In this document: positions 1 to 8,580 of the stretch, piece after piece | Layout: every line of letters starts with the position of its first letter | Position numbering within the stretch: the first letter of the stretch is position 1 | Source of the DNA: Pseudomonadota bacterium | Lineage (GTDB): Bacteria > Pseudomonadota > Gammaproteobacteria > Steroidobacterales > Steroidobacteraceae | Direction of reading: 5' to 3' | Length of the DNA: 64,000 nucleotides | Assembly (NCBI GenBank): GCA_963204835.1 | Contig: CAUJHJ010000050.1 | Coordinates: 27,639 to 91,638, forward strand | Program-made: the position numbers and the translations under genes | The notes under the pieces: model-generated | What the model was told of the DNA's origin: nothing | Database searches by the model: none | What the model saw: only the letters and a program-made list of their open reading frames with translations

Positions 1-1815
1 GCCGCTGCGCATCCGCCCGACCAGCGCGACGACCTCGCTCCGGGCGAGATTGCCGTGCACGGGCAGCAGCGCGACATCACCCGGCCGCGCGAGCGCCAGG
101 ACCGTGCGGGCCGCCTCGATTTCCGCGCCCTGCATGTGAAGCTGACTGGCATCCATGCCGGCGGCCAGCAAGGCCCTTCGCAGGAGCCCCGGTACTTCGC
201 CCGGTGCGCGTCCCCGCAAATGACTTTCCATTTCCTTGATCACGACGTGATCCGGCCGCGCCCGCGCGGCGACGGTGGCCAGTGCCGCGATGTCGGCGTC
301 GCCCCGATCTCCCGCCTGCCCGAGCAGCAACAGAAGACGGCCACCGGCCATCAGGTGGCGGGCAACCTCCAGCACGCCCTGCAAGCCTTCGGGGTTGTGC
401 GCGTAATCGACGATCACCTGCAGGCCGCCCGCCTCGAAGCGCATGAGCCGGCCCGCATTGTCGGCGGGACTGCCGCCGAAGCGCCCGAAGACTTCGCGCA
501 CGGCGGCCGGCGCAATGCCGAGCGCCAACGCCGCCAGCCCGGCCGCCGCGAGGTTCGCCACGTTGTAGGCAGCGCTGCCGCCGAAGGACAACGGCATTGC
601 GTCGATCGCCCCAAGATCGTGGCTGGCGCCACCGCCTGTGCTTACCAGCCGCCCGTCGCGGACCCCGCAAGTCGCGCCGCCCCGGGCGCGCGCCGCCCGC
701 AAGGCCTCCGCGTCCGCATCGAGCGCGAACCAGCCTAGCGGCGCTTCCACGCGGGCCGCGAACCGCGCGAGCGTCGGATCGTCGGCGTTCAGCACCACGA
801 GGCCCCGCGGCCCGACGAGGTTGGCCACGATGAGCTTCACGGCCGCCATGCCCTCGAGGTCATCGATGCCGTACGCGCCGATATGGTCGAGGCTCACATT
901 GGTTATCACGGCGACATCCGCCCGGTTCACCGCACTGCCACGCCGCAGCAGGCCGCCGCGCGCCGCCTCGACGATCGCGGCCTGCACCCGCGCATCACGC
1001 AGTACCGTTCGCGCGCCCATCGGCCCCGAGAAGTCCCCGCTGACGACCAGTCGACCGTCGAGGAACACACCGTCGGTGCAATTGTGGCCCGTGCGCAGGC
1101 CGGCAGCGCGCGCGCAGGCCGCCAGCAGGCGAACTGTCGTGGTCTTGCCATTCGAGCCCGTGACGAGCGCCGTCGGGATGTTGCGCAGGTTGTGCCAGCG
1201 CACCAACTCGGGGCGCGGCGAGGCGCCGGGCGGGAACCCGGCGTGCCCGATACCCTCGCCGAGCGAGAAGCCCTCGTCGTCGAGCAGCCAGCCGAGGCCG
1301 GCCGATTCCGCGCGCGCGATCGCCTTCAGAAGCGCGGGCCGCGCCTCGAGCCTCGCGAGTTGCGTGAGGCGCTCGAACGCGGCGGCCTCGTCGAGCACGG
1401 GAAGCAGGGCCGGTGGCGACGTCGCTTCGCGCGCAGCCTGGATCATGCCTTGCTCGAGGGCGGACCAGCGTTGCGGGTCGCGCTCGTACAGGCTCGCGGC
1501 GAGCGCCCACTCGTTCAACTCCGTCGCCACGAACAACTGGTCGATCGGCGCGGCGAGTGCGAGCGTGGTCCCTCCGCGATGCCGCCGCACGGCCAGCGGT
1601 TCGCGCTGCCGGCGGCCGGCGTAGCGCGCGGCCACGACGCTGGGCCAACCGAGGTGAGCCCGCCCGCGCGCCGCGCGTGCCCGCCAGCCGGCAAGCAGCG
1701 CATCGTCCGCCTCGACACCGACGACATCGAGCACGGCACCGGGCGAATCGAAATAGAGATTGCTGCCGGTCAGGCGCCGCGAACCGTCGTATGGCAGGCC
1801 GGCCGTCTCGATCAG
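1..1815 (-). CDS. Mur ligase family protein, second cyanophycin-type ligase (partial, runs off left edge)
   Basis: The frame is open for 605 codons from about 1815 to the window edge, so the C-terminus is missing. The protein has the Mur-ligase ATP site GSNGKTT (residues about 220-226) and blocks shared with the C-terminal half of CphA: VNADDP-like 'LNADDPTLARF', 'VDYAHNPEGLQGVL', and 'DHVVIKEMESHLRGR'. The N-terminal motif 'SRRLTGSNLYF' is typical of the ATP-grasp-less CphA-like proteins found beside cphA in proteobacteria. It probably acts with CphA in cyanophycin synthesis or in ligating Asp/Arg units; the exact reaction is inferred. No ATG, GTG or TTG lies near the expected start. The best candidate is a CTG at 1815-1813 that overlaps the cphA stop as CTGA, mirroring the ATGA overlaps elsewhere in the window. 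It is the third gene of cphB-cphA-this gene. Confidence 0.8.
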   Translation of the reverse strand, partial: MIETAGLPYDGSRRLTGSNLYFDSPGAVLDVVGVEADDALLAGWRARAARGRAHLGWPSVVAARYAGRRQREPLAVRRHRGGTTLALAAPIDQLFVATELNEWALAASLYERDPQRWSALEQGMIQAAREATSPPALLPVLDEAAAFERLTQLARLEARPALLKAIARAESAGLGWLLDDEGFSLGEGIGHAGFPPGASPRPELVRWHNLRNIPTALVTGSNGKTTTVRLLAACARAAGLRTGHNCTDGVFLDGRLVVSGDFSGPMGARTVLRDARVQAAIVEAARGGLLRRGSAVNRADVAVITNVSLDHIGAYGIDDLEGMAAVKLIVANLVGPRGLVVLNADDPTLARFAARVEAPLGWFALDADAEALRAARARGGATCGVRDGRLVSTGGGASHDLGAIDAMPLSFGGSAAYNVANLAAAGLAALALGIAPAAVREVFGRFGGSPADNAGRLMRFEAGGLQVIVDYAHNPEGLQGVLEVARHLMAGGRLLLLLGQAGDRGDADIAALATVAARARPDHVVIKEMESHLRGRAPGEVPGLLRRALLAAGMDASQLHMQGAEIEAARTVLALARPGDVALLPVHGNLARSEVVALVGRMRSG

Positions 1816-4610
1816 TCTTCTCCCTCCGGCGCGAAGCGGATGCCACGCTCGTCGCGGATGAGGCCCTCGAGGGAGATCGGCGTCGCCTCGGCCCGCGTAC
1901 CGGAGTCCAGGGGCAGCGGCACCGCGGCGACCTCCGCCCCCCGTGCCGGGTCCTCGGCACCGGGCGAGCGGAACTTGGTGATCTGCTTCCACGAACGCGT
2001 CAGGTGGTCGGCAAAGACGAGCAGCAGGTCGCCCGCCTGCCCCATGCGCAACGCCGCGTCGATCGCATCGCTCTCATCGGGGATGACTTCGATGCGGTCC
2101 GCGGCGACTTCGGCCTCGCGCAGGGTCCGCGCGAGCAGCCGCGGCACCTCGTCCGGCGCACGATCGCGCAAGTGATCGTCGCGGCGGCAGATGTAATGGT
2201 CGAAGCGCCCCGCCACAGCCTGCGCGATCGCGCGCAGGTCTTCGTCCCGCCGGTCACCGGGGCCGGCCAGCACGACGATGCGCCGCCCCTTGACGTCGAG
2301 CCGCTGCGCGAGGTCCGCCATCACGCCGACCGCATGGGCATTGTGGCCGTAGTCGAACAGCACCTTGAATGGATGCTCGTCGAAGACATTCATGCGCCCC
2401 GGCGCCTGGAAGAACGTGGTGTCGAAGGTGCGCAACCCCTGACGGATCGCGTCGAGCCTGATGCCCAGCGAGAAGGCGAGCGCCGCGGCGAACATCGCGT
2501 TCTGCACGTTGTGGGTCGCACGCCCCTCGAGGGTGGCGGGGATCAGGTGGGTCCAGAGCAGCGGGATGTGGCTGCCCTTGTCGTAGAGCGTGATCATCTG
2601 GCCGTTGACTCCCGCCTCGAGCGCGCAGGCGCGACCGCCGGCGCGCACGTGTTCGCGCACGAGCTGATGCTGCGGCGTGAGCGTCACGTAGCAGATGCTC
2701 GCCGCATCGGTGTAGCCGGACATCCTCAGCGTCAGCGGATCGTCGGCGTTCAGCACCGCGCAATCGGTCGCCACCTCGACGACGACCCGCTTGATCTCGG
2801 CAAGCTGCTCGAGCGTGTCGATGCCCTTCAGGCCGAGATGATCGGACTGCACGTTGAGCACGGCGCCGACATTGACCTCGTGCACGCCCATGCCCGCGCG
2901 CAGCAGGCCGCCGCGGGCCGTCTCGAGCACGGCCAGGTCGATCTGCGGGTCGGCCAGCACCATGCGCGCCGACACGGGCCCGGTCATGTCGCCCTGCACG
3001 GTGCGCTGGCCGTCGATGTAGACGCCGTCGGTGGTGGTGAGGCCCGGGGTGTAGCCGGCCATCTTCGCGATATGCGCGAGCATCCGCGCCGTCGTGGTCT
3101 TGCCGTTCGTGCCGGTGATCGCGGCGATCGGCACGCGCGACGCGGCGCCCGGGGGGAACAGCATGTCGATCACGGGTCCCGCCGCATCGCGCGCCGTGCC
3201 TTCGCTCGGCGCCACGTGCATGCGAAAGCCGGGCGCGGCGTTCACTTCGCAGATCCCGCCGCCGATGCTGCGGTAGCTCTCGGCGATATTGGTCGAGAGG
3301 AAGTCGACGCCGCCCACGTCGAGCCCGATCGCCCGTACGGCGCGCACCGCCATGTCGCGATTGTCGGGATGGATCACATCGGTCACGTCGGTCGCCGTGC
3401 CGCCGGTCGAGAGATTCGCGGTCGAGCGCAGGTAGACGACGCGGCCGTCCTCGGGCACGGACTGCGCCGTCAGCGCCGCGCGATCGAGCATCTGCATGGC
3501 CTGCGCATCGAGCTCGATGCGCGTCAGCACCTTCTCGTGGCCCACGCCACGGCGCGGGTCCCTGTTCACGATGCCGATCAGCTCGGTCACGGTATGCCGG
3601 CCGTCGCCGACCACGTGGCCCGGCGTGCGGCGGGTCGCCGCCACCAGCTCGCCGTTCACGACGAGCAGCCGGTGGTCGTCGCCTTCGAGGAAGGTTTCGA
3701 CGATCACCGAGCGGGAATGCTCGCGCGCCGCGGCAAAACCCGCCGCAACCTCCTGGTCGGTGACGAGGCGAATCGAAATGCCGCGGCCATGGTTGCCGTT
3801 GTAGGGCTTGGTGACGACCGGGAAGCCGATGCGATGCGCAGCGCGCACCGCCTGTTCCGCCGATTGCACCAGTTCCTGCCGCGGCACGGGCAGGCCGAGC
3901 GAGGCGAGGATGCGATTGGTCTCCTCCTTGTCGCTCGCGAGTTCGACGGCGATGTGCGGAGTGCGCCCGGTGACCGTCGCCTGGATGCGTTGCTGGTACT
4001 TGCCGTGCCCGAGCTGCACGAGCGACTGGTCGTTGAGCCGCAGCCAGGGGATGCCTCGCGACTCGGCGGCGCGCACCAGGGACGCCGTGGACGGGCCGAG
4101 CGCGCGGCGCTGCGCGAAACGGATGAACTCATCGCGCGCACCTTCCCAGGTCCAGCCCTCCGGCACCGCACCCGCCTCGCGCAACGGCGCGGGCAGCAGC
4201 GAGGCGAGCAGGCGCAGGCCCAGCTCCCCGGCCGCGACGCCCTCGTCGCGCTGCGCGAACTCGTACACGACCGTGTACACGCCCGGCCGGCCGTCGATGC
4301 TGCGCGTCTTGCCGAAGGTGACGTCCTCGCCCGCGACGTTTTGCAGCTCGATTGCCACGTGCTCGAGCACATGCCCGAGCCAGGTACCCTCGCCCTCGCG
4401 CATGCGGCGGAAAAAACCGCCCGGCTCGCGATACGAGCAGCCATGCTCGGCCAGGCCCGGCAGGGCCGCGGCGAGGGCATCGACGAATCCGGCGCCGAGG
4501 CGCCCGGTCGGCCAGGCTTCGAGCGCCCCGAGGTCGAGCTCGAGCCGGATGACGGGGAAGCGCGCGTAGTGCGAAGGACCGACGTAAACCGAACGGTCGA
4601 GCACGCGCAT
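1812..4610 (-). CDS. cphA: Cyanophycin synthetase CphA
   Basis: This 932-residue protein has the usual length of CphA. It polymerises Asp and Arg (multi-L-arginyl-poly-L-aspartate) using ATP in the cytoplasm. Order of domains: an N-terminal domain (about 1-220), an ATP-grasp domain (about 220-490; 'KPYNGNHGRGISI' and 'VEVNAAPGFRMH'-like block CEVNAAPGFRMH), then a Mur-ligase domain with the P-loop GTNGKTT at 500-506, 'VLNADDPLTLRM' and 'DYGHNAHAVG'. The longest open frame extends upstream to 4772, but that part lies inside cphB. The ATG at 4610 gives MRVLDRSVYVGP, the expected N-terminus, 4 bp after the cphB stop. It lies between cphB upstream and a second Mur-ligase-type gene downstream, so the three genes form one unit for making and mobilising the nitrogen/carbon reserve. 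Confidence 0.95.
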   Translation of the reverse strand: MRVLDRSVYVGPSHYARFPVIRLELDLGALEAWPTGRLGAGFVDALAAALPGLAEHGCSYREPGGFFRRMREGEGTWLGHVLEHVAIELQNVAGEDVTFGKTRSIDGRPGVYTVVYEFAQRDEGVAAGELGLRLLASLLPAPLREAGAVPEGWTWEGARDEFIRFAQRRALGPSTASLVRAAESRGIPWLRLNDQSLVQLGHGKYQQRIQATVTGRTPHIAVELASDKEETNRILASLGLPVPRQELVQSAEQAVRAAHRIGFPVVTKPYNGNHGRGISIRLVTDQEVAAGFAAAREHSRSVIVETFLEGDDHRLLVVNGELVAATRRTPGHVVGDGRHTVTELIGIVNRDPRRGVGHEKVLTRIELDAQAMQMLDRAALTAQSVPEDGRVVYLRSTANLSTGGTATDVTDVIHPDNRDMAVRAVRAIGLDVGGVDFLSTNIAESYRSIGGGICEVNAAPGFRMHVAPSEGTARDAAGPVIDMLFPPGAASRVPIAAITGTNGKTTTARMLAHIAKMAGYTPGLTTTDGVYIDGQRTVQGDMTGPVSARMVLADPQIDLAVLETARGGLLRAGMGVHEVNVGAVLNVQSDHLGLKGIDTLEQLAEIKRVVVEVATDCAVLNADDPLTLRMSGYTDAASICYVTLTPQHQLVREHVRAGGRACALEAGVNGQMITLYDKGSHIPLLWTHLIPATLEGRATHNVQNAMFAAALAFSLGIRLDAIRQGLRTFDTTFFQAPGRMNVFDEHPFKVLFDYGHNAHAVGVMADLAQRLDVKGRRIVVLAGPGDRRDEDLRAIAQAVAGRFDHYICRRDDHLRDRAPDEVPRLLARTLREAEVAADRIEVIPDESDAIDAALRMGQAGDLLLVFADHLTRSWKQITKFRSPGAEDPARGAEVAAVPLPLDSGTRAEATPISLEGLIRDERGIRFAPEGED

Positions 4611-4614
4611 CCTG

Positions 4615-5454
4615 CTACTCCTTGTGTACCCGCAGGTTGTCCGCAGACGCGATGCGCGTATGCAGGTTGAAAGTGGCCCCTGCCACGAGCAGGTGCATCT
4701 TGAGGCCCAGCATGCAGATGGGCTGGCCCTCATCGACGATGTCCATGGACGTGAAGGCCACTTCGGCGGCATCCACCACCGTCACGGCGCCGCTGCCTTC
4801 GACTTCGAGCGAGTTGTCGGGGCCGATGAACGCCGCCGTATCCTCGTCGAGCCCGATGCCGACCGCGAAGGGATTGTAGGCGAGCGCGGTCAGCAGCCGG
4901 CCGAGCCGGTCGCGCTGGCGGAAATGCTGGTCGATCACGAAGCGGTTGGTGAGGCCGAGGCCAGGGGCCAAGCGCACGCTGCCGGACACCGCCGAAGACC
5001 CGTCGTCCCCGTAGGCGATCATGTGCTCGGAGAGGATGCTGGCACCGGCGCTCGTGCCGCCCACGGTGACACCGTGGGCGTTGCGCGTGCGGATCACCTT
5101 GGCCACCGGCGTGCCGCCGAGCAGCGTCGTCAGGCGCAGCTGGTTGCCGCCGGTGAAGAAAATGCCGCTCGCCTGCCCGAGCCGCTCGAGCCTTCCCACC
5201 TCATGGCAATCGCGCCGGGTATCGAAATCCATGACCGTCACGCGCGCCGCACCGAGCTCCTGGAACAGCCGCTCGTAACGGGACCCGGTCTCGTGCAGGC
5301 GGCTTGCCGTCGGGATCACGACGACATCGGCATCCCGCCCCCCCGAAACCTCGAGGAACCGGCTGAGGATGCGCCGGTCGTTTTCCTTGTTCTCCGCCCC
5401 TCCTATCGGGACGATCCATCCTCGCGATTCGCCCTCGGGAACCTTGCTCGGCAT
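4615..5454 (-). CDS. cphB: Cyanophycinase CphB
   Basis: Serine peptidase of family S51 that hydrolyses cyanophycin to beta-Asp-Arg dipeptides, inside the cell. The protein is 279 residues from the ATG at 5454; a GTG at 5466 in the same frame would add four residues. The nucleophile serine lies in GGTSAGAS (about residue 135), and the typical blocks 'IPTAS', 'FFTGGNQLRL' and 'GIGLDEDTAA' are present. No signal peptide is visible, which fits the intracellular enzyme rather than the secreted CphE type. It is the first gene of cphB-cphA and starts about 65 bp after the terminator at 5519-5546, so the promoter of the cyanophycin unit should lie in 5455-5518. Confidence 0.93.
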   Translation of the reverse strand: MPSKVPEGESRGWIVPIGGAENKENDRRILSRFLEVSGGRDADVVVIPTASRLHETGSRYERLFQELGAARVTVMDFDTRRDCHEVGRLERLGQASGIFFTGGNQLRLTTLLGGTPVAKVIRTRNAHGVTVGGTSAGASILSEHMIAYGDDGSSAVSGSVRLAPGLGLTNRFVIDQHFRQRDRLGRLLTALAYNPFAVGIGLDEDTAAFIGPDNSLEVEGSGAVTVVDAAEVAFTSMDIVDEGQPICMLGLKMHLLVAGATFNLHTRIASADNLRVHKE

Positions 5455-5518
5455 CCGCCATTCCACCCCAACCCCACCGGATTGCGGCTAGTTTGGCAGC
5501 ATTGCGCCGCAAAACAAA

Positions 5519-5546
5519 ACGGCCGGCGGGTCGCCCCGCCGGCCGT
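5519..5546 (-). terminator. Rho-independent terminator of the tonB-exb-TPR operon
   Basis: A perfect 12-bp stem (ACGGCCGGCGGG / CCCGCCGGCCGT) with a TCGC loop. Read on the minus strand it lies 23 nt after the stop of the TPR gene and is followed by GTTTTGTTTTG. It separates the TonB operon from the cyanophycin genes. Confidence 0.9.
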
Positions 5547-5569
5547 CGCTGGAAATGCCCCGGCCCGTA

Positions 5570-6817
5570 TCAGCCCTGGGCGTGGATCGCCCAGAGGCTC
5601 GCGAGGCGGCCGTACTTGGCGTCATCCTTGAGCGACTTGAACGCCTTGATCGCGTCGTCCTTCTTGCCGCCCTTCAACTGCGCGATGCCGAGCAGCAACT
5701 GCGCCTCGGCCGCATCCGACAACCCACCCTTCGTGAGGCCACGCTGGATGGCCGTCGCGGCCTTGTCGTACTGGCCATAGCTCATGTAGCCCTTGCCGAG
5801 CCCGATGTCCGCGCCGCCGGTCTTGGCCTTCGCGGCTTCGGTCTCGAGCTGCGCGAGGCCCGCCTGGTCGGAGGCCGCTGACTTCTTCGCCGCCTCGAGC
5901 AGGCGCTGGTTCTTGTCCTTGTCGCGCTGTTCGGTGAAGACATTCTTCGCGAAGGCCTTCTCGAGCGCCGACACGGCCTCGCCGGGCGACCCCTGCTCGA
6001 TCGCGAGCTGCGCCATCTCCGTGTACTCGTCGCCGCGCTTCAGCGCATCGACGTCCGCGGCGAGCCGGAACGTGTTCAGCAGCACCTTGTCGTCGTTGCT
6101 GTCGACGCGGAACAGCGAATACATGATGTTCTGCCAGTACTCCGGCGTCGGGTAGTACTTCACCAGCCGCTCGAGCGCACCGGTGGTGCAGCCGTCGTCC
6201 TTGATCTTCACGCACGAGGAGAGGATCAGCTCGAGCGACTGCTTCTTCGGCGTCTCGCCGCGGCGCACCTGGCTGTCCACGTAGTTGTCCATGAACTTGA
6301 GCGTGCCCTTGTAGTCGCCCTGCACGTAGTAGGCCTGGCCAACGAGCGTGTACAGCTCGGCGTCGGCAAAGCCGCCCTTGATCGCGCGGTTGCCGTACTC
6401 GATGGCCTTGGCGTAGTTCTTGATCTGGTAGTTGATCTGCGCCAGCGCACGCACGCGCCCGGCGACGTCCTCCTGCGCCAGGAAGCCCGAATTGAGGCCC
6501 GCCTCGAGGTTCTTCGCGGCCTCGGCGTAGTTGCCGAGCCGCACATAGGCGAAGCCGCGCATTTCGGCGATCAGGTGCAGGTCGTAAGGGGCCTTGGACG
6601 CCACGGCGTCGGCCTCGTCGAGCTTGGCGAGCGCGCCCTTCCAGTCCTTCTTGCCGAGCGCCTCCTGTGCGGCCTTGAGCGGCTTGGCGAGCGCCTTGCT
6701 GACCGTGGGCCCCTTGGCGTCGGCCGCCACGGCGCTGCCAGTCGCGCCCACCGAACCGATGGCGAGCAGCGCGACCGCCATGACCTGCGCGAGACTCAGT
6801 GTCTTTCTCATGCTCAT
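5570..6817 (-). CDS. Secreted tetratricopeptide-repeat protein of the TonB operon
   Basis: A 415-residue protein with a Sec signal peptide (basic start MSMRKTLS, hydrophobic core, AVAA cleavage region near residue 32). The rest is helical repeats of TPR type: pairs such as 'AEMRGFAYVRLGNYAEAAKNLEAGL', 'YTLVGQAYYVQGDYKGTLKFM', and a C-terminal block 'GLGKGYMSYGQYDKAATAIQRGL'. It probably sits in the periplasm and acts as a scaffold for the TonB/Exb complex or its receptors; that role is inferred from its position as last gene after tonB-exbB-exbD-exbD, an arrangement common in Xanthomonadales-like genomes. An ATG at 6811 is an alternative start. About 116 bp with two strong hairpins separate it from exbD, and a terminator follows it. 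Confidence 0.85.
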   Translation of the reverse strand: MSMRKTLSLAQVMAVALLAIGSVGATGSAVAADAKGPTVSKALAKPLKAAQEALGKKDWKGALAKLDEADAVASKAPYDLHLIAEMRGFAYVRLGNYAEAAKNLEAGLNSGFLAQEDVAGRVRALAQINYQIKNYAKAIEYGNRAIKGGFADAELYTLVGQAYYVQGDYKGTLKFMDNYVDSQVRRGETPKKQSLELILSSCVKIKDDGCTTGALERLVKYYPTPEYWQNIMYSLFRVDSNDDKVLLNTFRLAADVDALKRGDEYTEMAQLAIEQGSPGEAVSALEKAFAKNVFTEQRDKDKNQRLLEAAKKSAASDQAGLAQLETEAAKAKTGGADIGLGKGYMSYGQYDKAATAIQRGLTKGGLSDAAEAQLLLGIAQLKGGKKDDAIKAFKSLKDDAKYGRLASLWAIHAQG

Positions 6818-6845
6818 GCTGATGCTGTCCTCTGGTCCAAATGCA

Positions 6846-6929
6846 TGATCCCGGTCCTGGGCCCCGGGATCACGTTCTCATGGGACGGATGAACGGGCGA
6901 TGAACGCCGGCCACGCCGGGTGGCCGGCG
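6846..6929. other. Two intercistronic hairpins between exbD and the TPR gene
   Basis: Inverted repeats TGATCCCGG (6846-6854) with CCGGGATCA (6864-6872), and CGCCGGCCAC (6905-6914) with GTGGCCGGCG (6920-6929). Neither is followed by a T-run on the minus strand, so they are unlikely to be classical terminators. They may be RNA processing or stability elements that set the ratio of TPR protein to Exb proteins (inference). Confidence 0.45.
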
Positions 6930-6933
6930 CGCC

Positions 6934-7365
6934 TCACTCGTCGCGGAAATCCGCCGTGTTCACGAAGCCGATCTTCTGCATGCGGTTGCGCTGGGCCGAT
7001 GCGAGCACCTTCGCCACCACGTCGTAGCGGGCGCGCGCATCGGGCCGCAGGTGCAACTCGGGCTGCGGATCTTTCTGCGACTCCTGCCGGAAATAGCCTT
7101 CCAGCGTCTGGATGTTCGGCACCACGGTGCCGTTCCAGACGATCGTGCCGTCGAAATCGATCTCGATGTCGATCACTTCGGGCGGCACCGGCGGCGGAGG
7201 CGCGTGCGTATCCCGCGGCATGTCGAGCTTCACCGCGTGCGTCATCACGGGAATCGTGATGATGAACATGATCAGCAGCACCAGCATGACGTCGATCAGC
7301 GGGGTGGTATTCATCTCCACCATCGGCTCGTCTTCGCCGCTGTCGCTGCCCACACTCATAGACAT
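6934..7365 (-). CDS. exbD: ExbD/TolR-family biopolymer transport protein (second copy)
   Basis: A 143-residue inner-membrane protein: short cytoplasmic N-terminus, one transmembrane helix (about 22-45) containing the functional aspartate D25 in 'TTPLIDVMLVLLIM', and a periplasmic domain ending 'VLASAQRNRMQKIGFVNTADFRDE'. ExbD with ExbB forms the proton-driven motor that energises TonB. It follows a second exbD by 13 bp; the two are similar over the N-terminus (MSMSV.SDSG) and helix but differ in the periplasmic part, so they are old paralogues rather than a recent duplication. Confidence 0.93.
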   Translation of the reverse strand: MSMSVGSDSGEDEPMVEMNTTPLIDVMLVLLIMFIITIPVMTHAVKLDMPRDTHAPPPPVPPEVIDIEIDFDGTIVWNGTVVPNIQTLEGYFRQESQKDPQPELHLRPDARARYDVVAKVLASAQRNRMQKIGFVNTADFRDE

Positions 7366-7378
7366 GGTCGAACTCTCC

Positions 7379-7813
7379 TCAGCGCACGCCGCGATCGGGC
7401 TCGGTGATGAACCCCACCTTGACCACGCCGCCGCGCTGGATCGTGTAGATCACGCGCCCCACCGCTTCGAAGCGCGCGTTGCGATCACCGCGGATGTGGA
7501 TCTCGGGCTGGGGTACCTGCACCGCTGCCGCCTTCACGAACTCGAGCAGGGCCTGGCGATCACGCACCTTGCCGTTGTTCCAGTAGACGCCGCCGGAGGC
7601 GTCGACCGCGATCGTGATGTTCTCCGGCTTGGTCTGCGTGGCGATGTTGGTCGCCTTGGGCAGCTCGACCGGCACCGTCTTCGTGATCACGGGAATCGTG
7701 ATCAGGAAGATGATGAGGAGCACCAACATCACGTCCACGAGGGGCGTGGTGTTGATGTCCGACATCGCTTTCGCTTCGCCGTCCCCGGAGTCCGATGCGA
7801 CACTCATGGACAT
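7379..7813 (-). CDS. exbD: ExbD/TolR-family biopolymer transport protein (first copy)
   Basis: A 144-residue protein with one transmembrane helix (about 23-46) carrying the motor aspartate D27 in 'TTPLVDVMLVLLII', followed by a periplasmic ExbD domain ('YWNNGKVRDRQALLEFVKAA', 'IHIRGDRNARFEAVGRVIY'). It is part of the proton channel that drives TonB. It lies 14 bp after exbB and 13 bp before a second exbD. Tandem exbD genes are frequent in this operon type, and the two products may build different motors with one ExbB (inference). Confidence 0.94.
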   Translation of the reverse strand: MSMSVASDSGDGEAKAMSDINTTPLVDVMLVLLIIFLITIPVITKTVPVELPKATNIATQTKPENITIAVDASGGVYWNNGKVRDRQALLEFVKAAAVQVPQPEIHIRGDRNARFEAVGRVIYTIQRGGVVKVGFITEPDRGVR

Positions 7814-7827
7814 GCGCGATTACCTTC

Positions 7828-8559
7828 TTACTTGCGGGCCGCGGCGGCCGGGGCACTCGCACGGGCTGCGCCACCCTCGCCACCGACGCGGGCGCCGCCC
7901 ACGAGATAGGCGTGCAGGTCGGCCGCAAAGTTGCGCAGGCCTTCCTGCAGGCCCTTGTTGCGGCGAAGCAGCCAGTTGTAACCCATCACGGCAGGCACGG
8001 CGACGAAGAGGCCGATGGCGGTCATGATGAGCGCCTCGCCGACCGGGCCGGCCACCTTGTCGATGCTCGCCTGGCCGGCGATGCCGATCGCGATCAGCGC
8101 GTGGTAGATGCCCCACACCGTGCCGAAAAGGCCGACGAACGGCGACGCCGAACCGACCGTCGCGAGGAACCAGAGGCCCCCCTGCAGCTTGCCGTTGACG
8201 GCATCGACCGCGCGGGTCAGCGACATCGTGATCCACTCGTGCAGGTCGATGCGGTCGGTCAGGCGGCCTTCGTGGTGCGAAGTGGCACGCAGGCCGTCCT
8301 CGGCGATCAGGCGGAAATCGTCACCCTTCTTGAGGCGCTCGACGCCGTCCTTGATCGACGGGGCAGTCCAGAACTGCTTCTCGACGAGCTTGGCGGACTG
8401 GCGGAGCTTCCGCTGGTCCCAGAGCTTGGTCAGCATGATGTACCAGGAGCCGAGCGACATCAGCGCGAGGATGATGAGCGTGCCCTTGGCGACGAAGTCA
8501 CCCTGCGCCCAGAGCGCGGAGAGCCCGTACGGGTTGTCTACAACAGCGGTGTTTTCCAT
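7828..8559 (-). CDS. exbB: ExbB/TolQ/MotA-family proton channel protein
   Basis: A 243-residue polytopic inner-membrane protein. Three hydrophobic segments are visible: about 24-44 ('GTLIILALMSLGSWYIMLTKL'), about 135-160 ('FLATVGSASPFVGLFGTVWGIYHAL') and about 180-200 ('ALIMTAIGLFVAVPAVMGYNWLL'). The family signature 'ASPFVGLFGTVWGI' and the 'A..TA.GL..A.PA' block identify the MotA/TolQ/ExbB channel. It builds the pentameric scaffold around ExbD. It sits 21 bp after tonB and has a C-terminal Ala/Gly-rich tail. Confidence 0.95.
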   Translation of the reverse strand: MENTAVVDNPYGLSALWAQGDFVAKGTLIILALMSLGSWYIMLTKLWDQRKLRQSAKLVEKQFWTAPSIKDGVERLKKGDDFRLIAEDGLRATSHHEGRLTDRIDLHEWITMSLTRAVDAVNGKLQGGLWFLATVGSASPFVGLFGTVWGIYHALIAIGIAGQASIDKVAGPVGEALIMTAIGLFVAVPAVMGYNWLLRRNKGLQEGLRNFAADLHAYLVGGARVGGEGGAARASAPAAAARK

Positions 8560-8580
8560 AGATTCCTCAAGGATCGATGA

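Noticed and set aside
1413..4670. A 1085-codon plus-strand frame opposite the cyanophycin genes
   Set aside because: It is antisense to cphA over its whole length, is rich in Arg/His/Ala low-complexity sequence and has no recognisable domain; such frames are common in GC-rich DNA.
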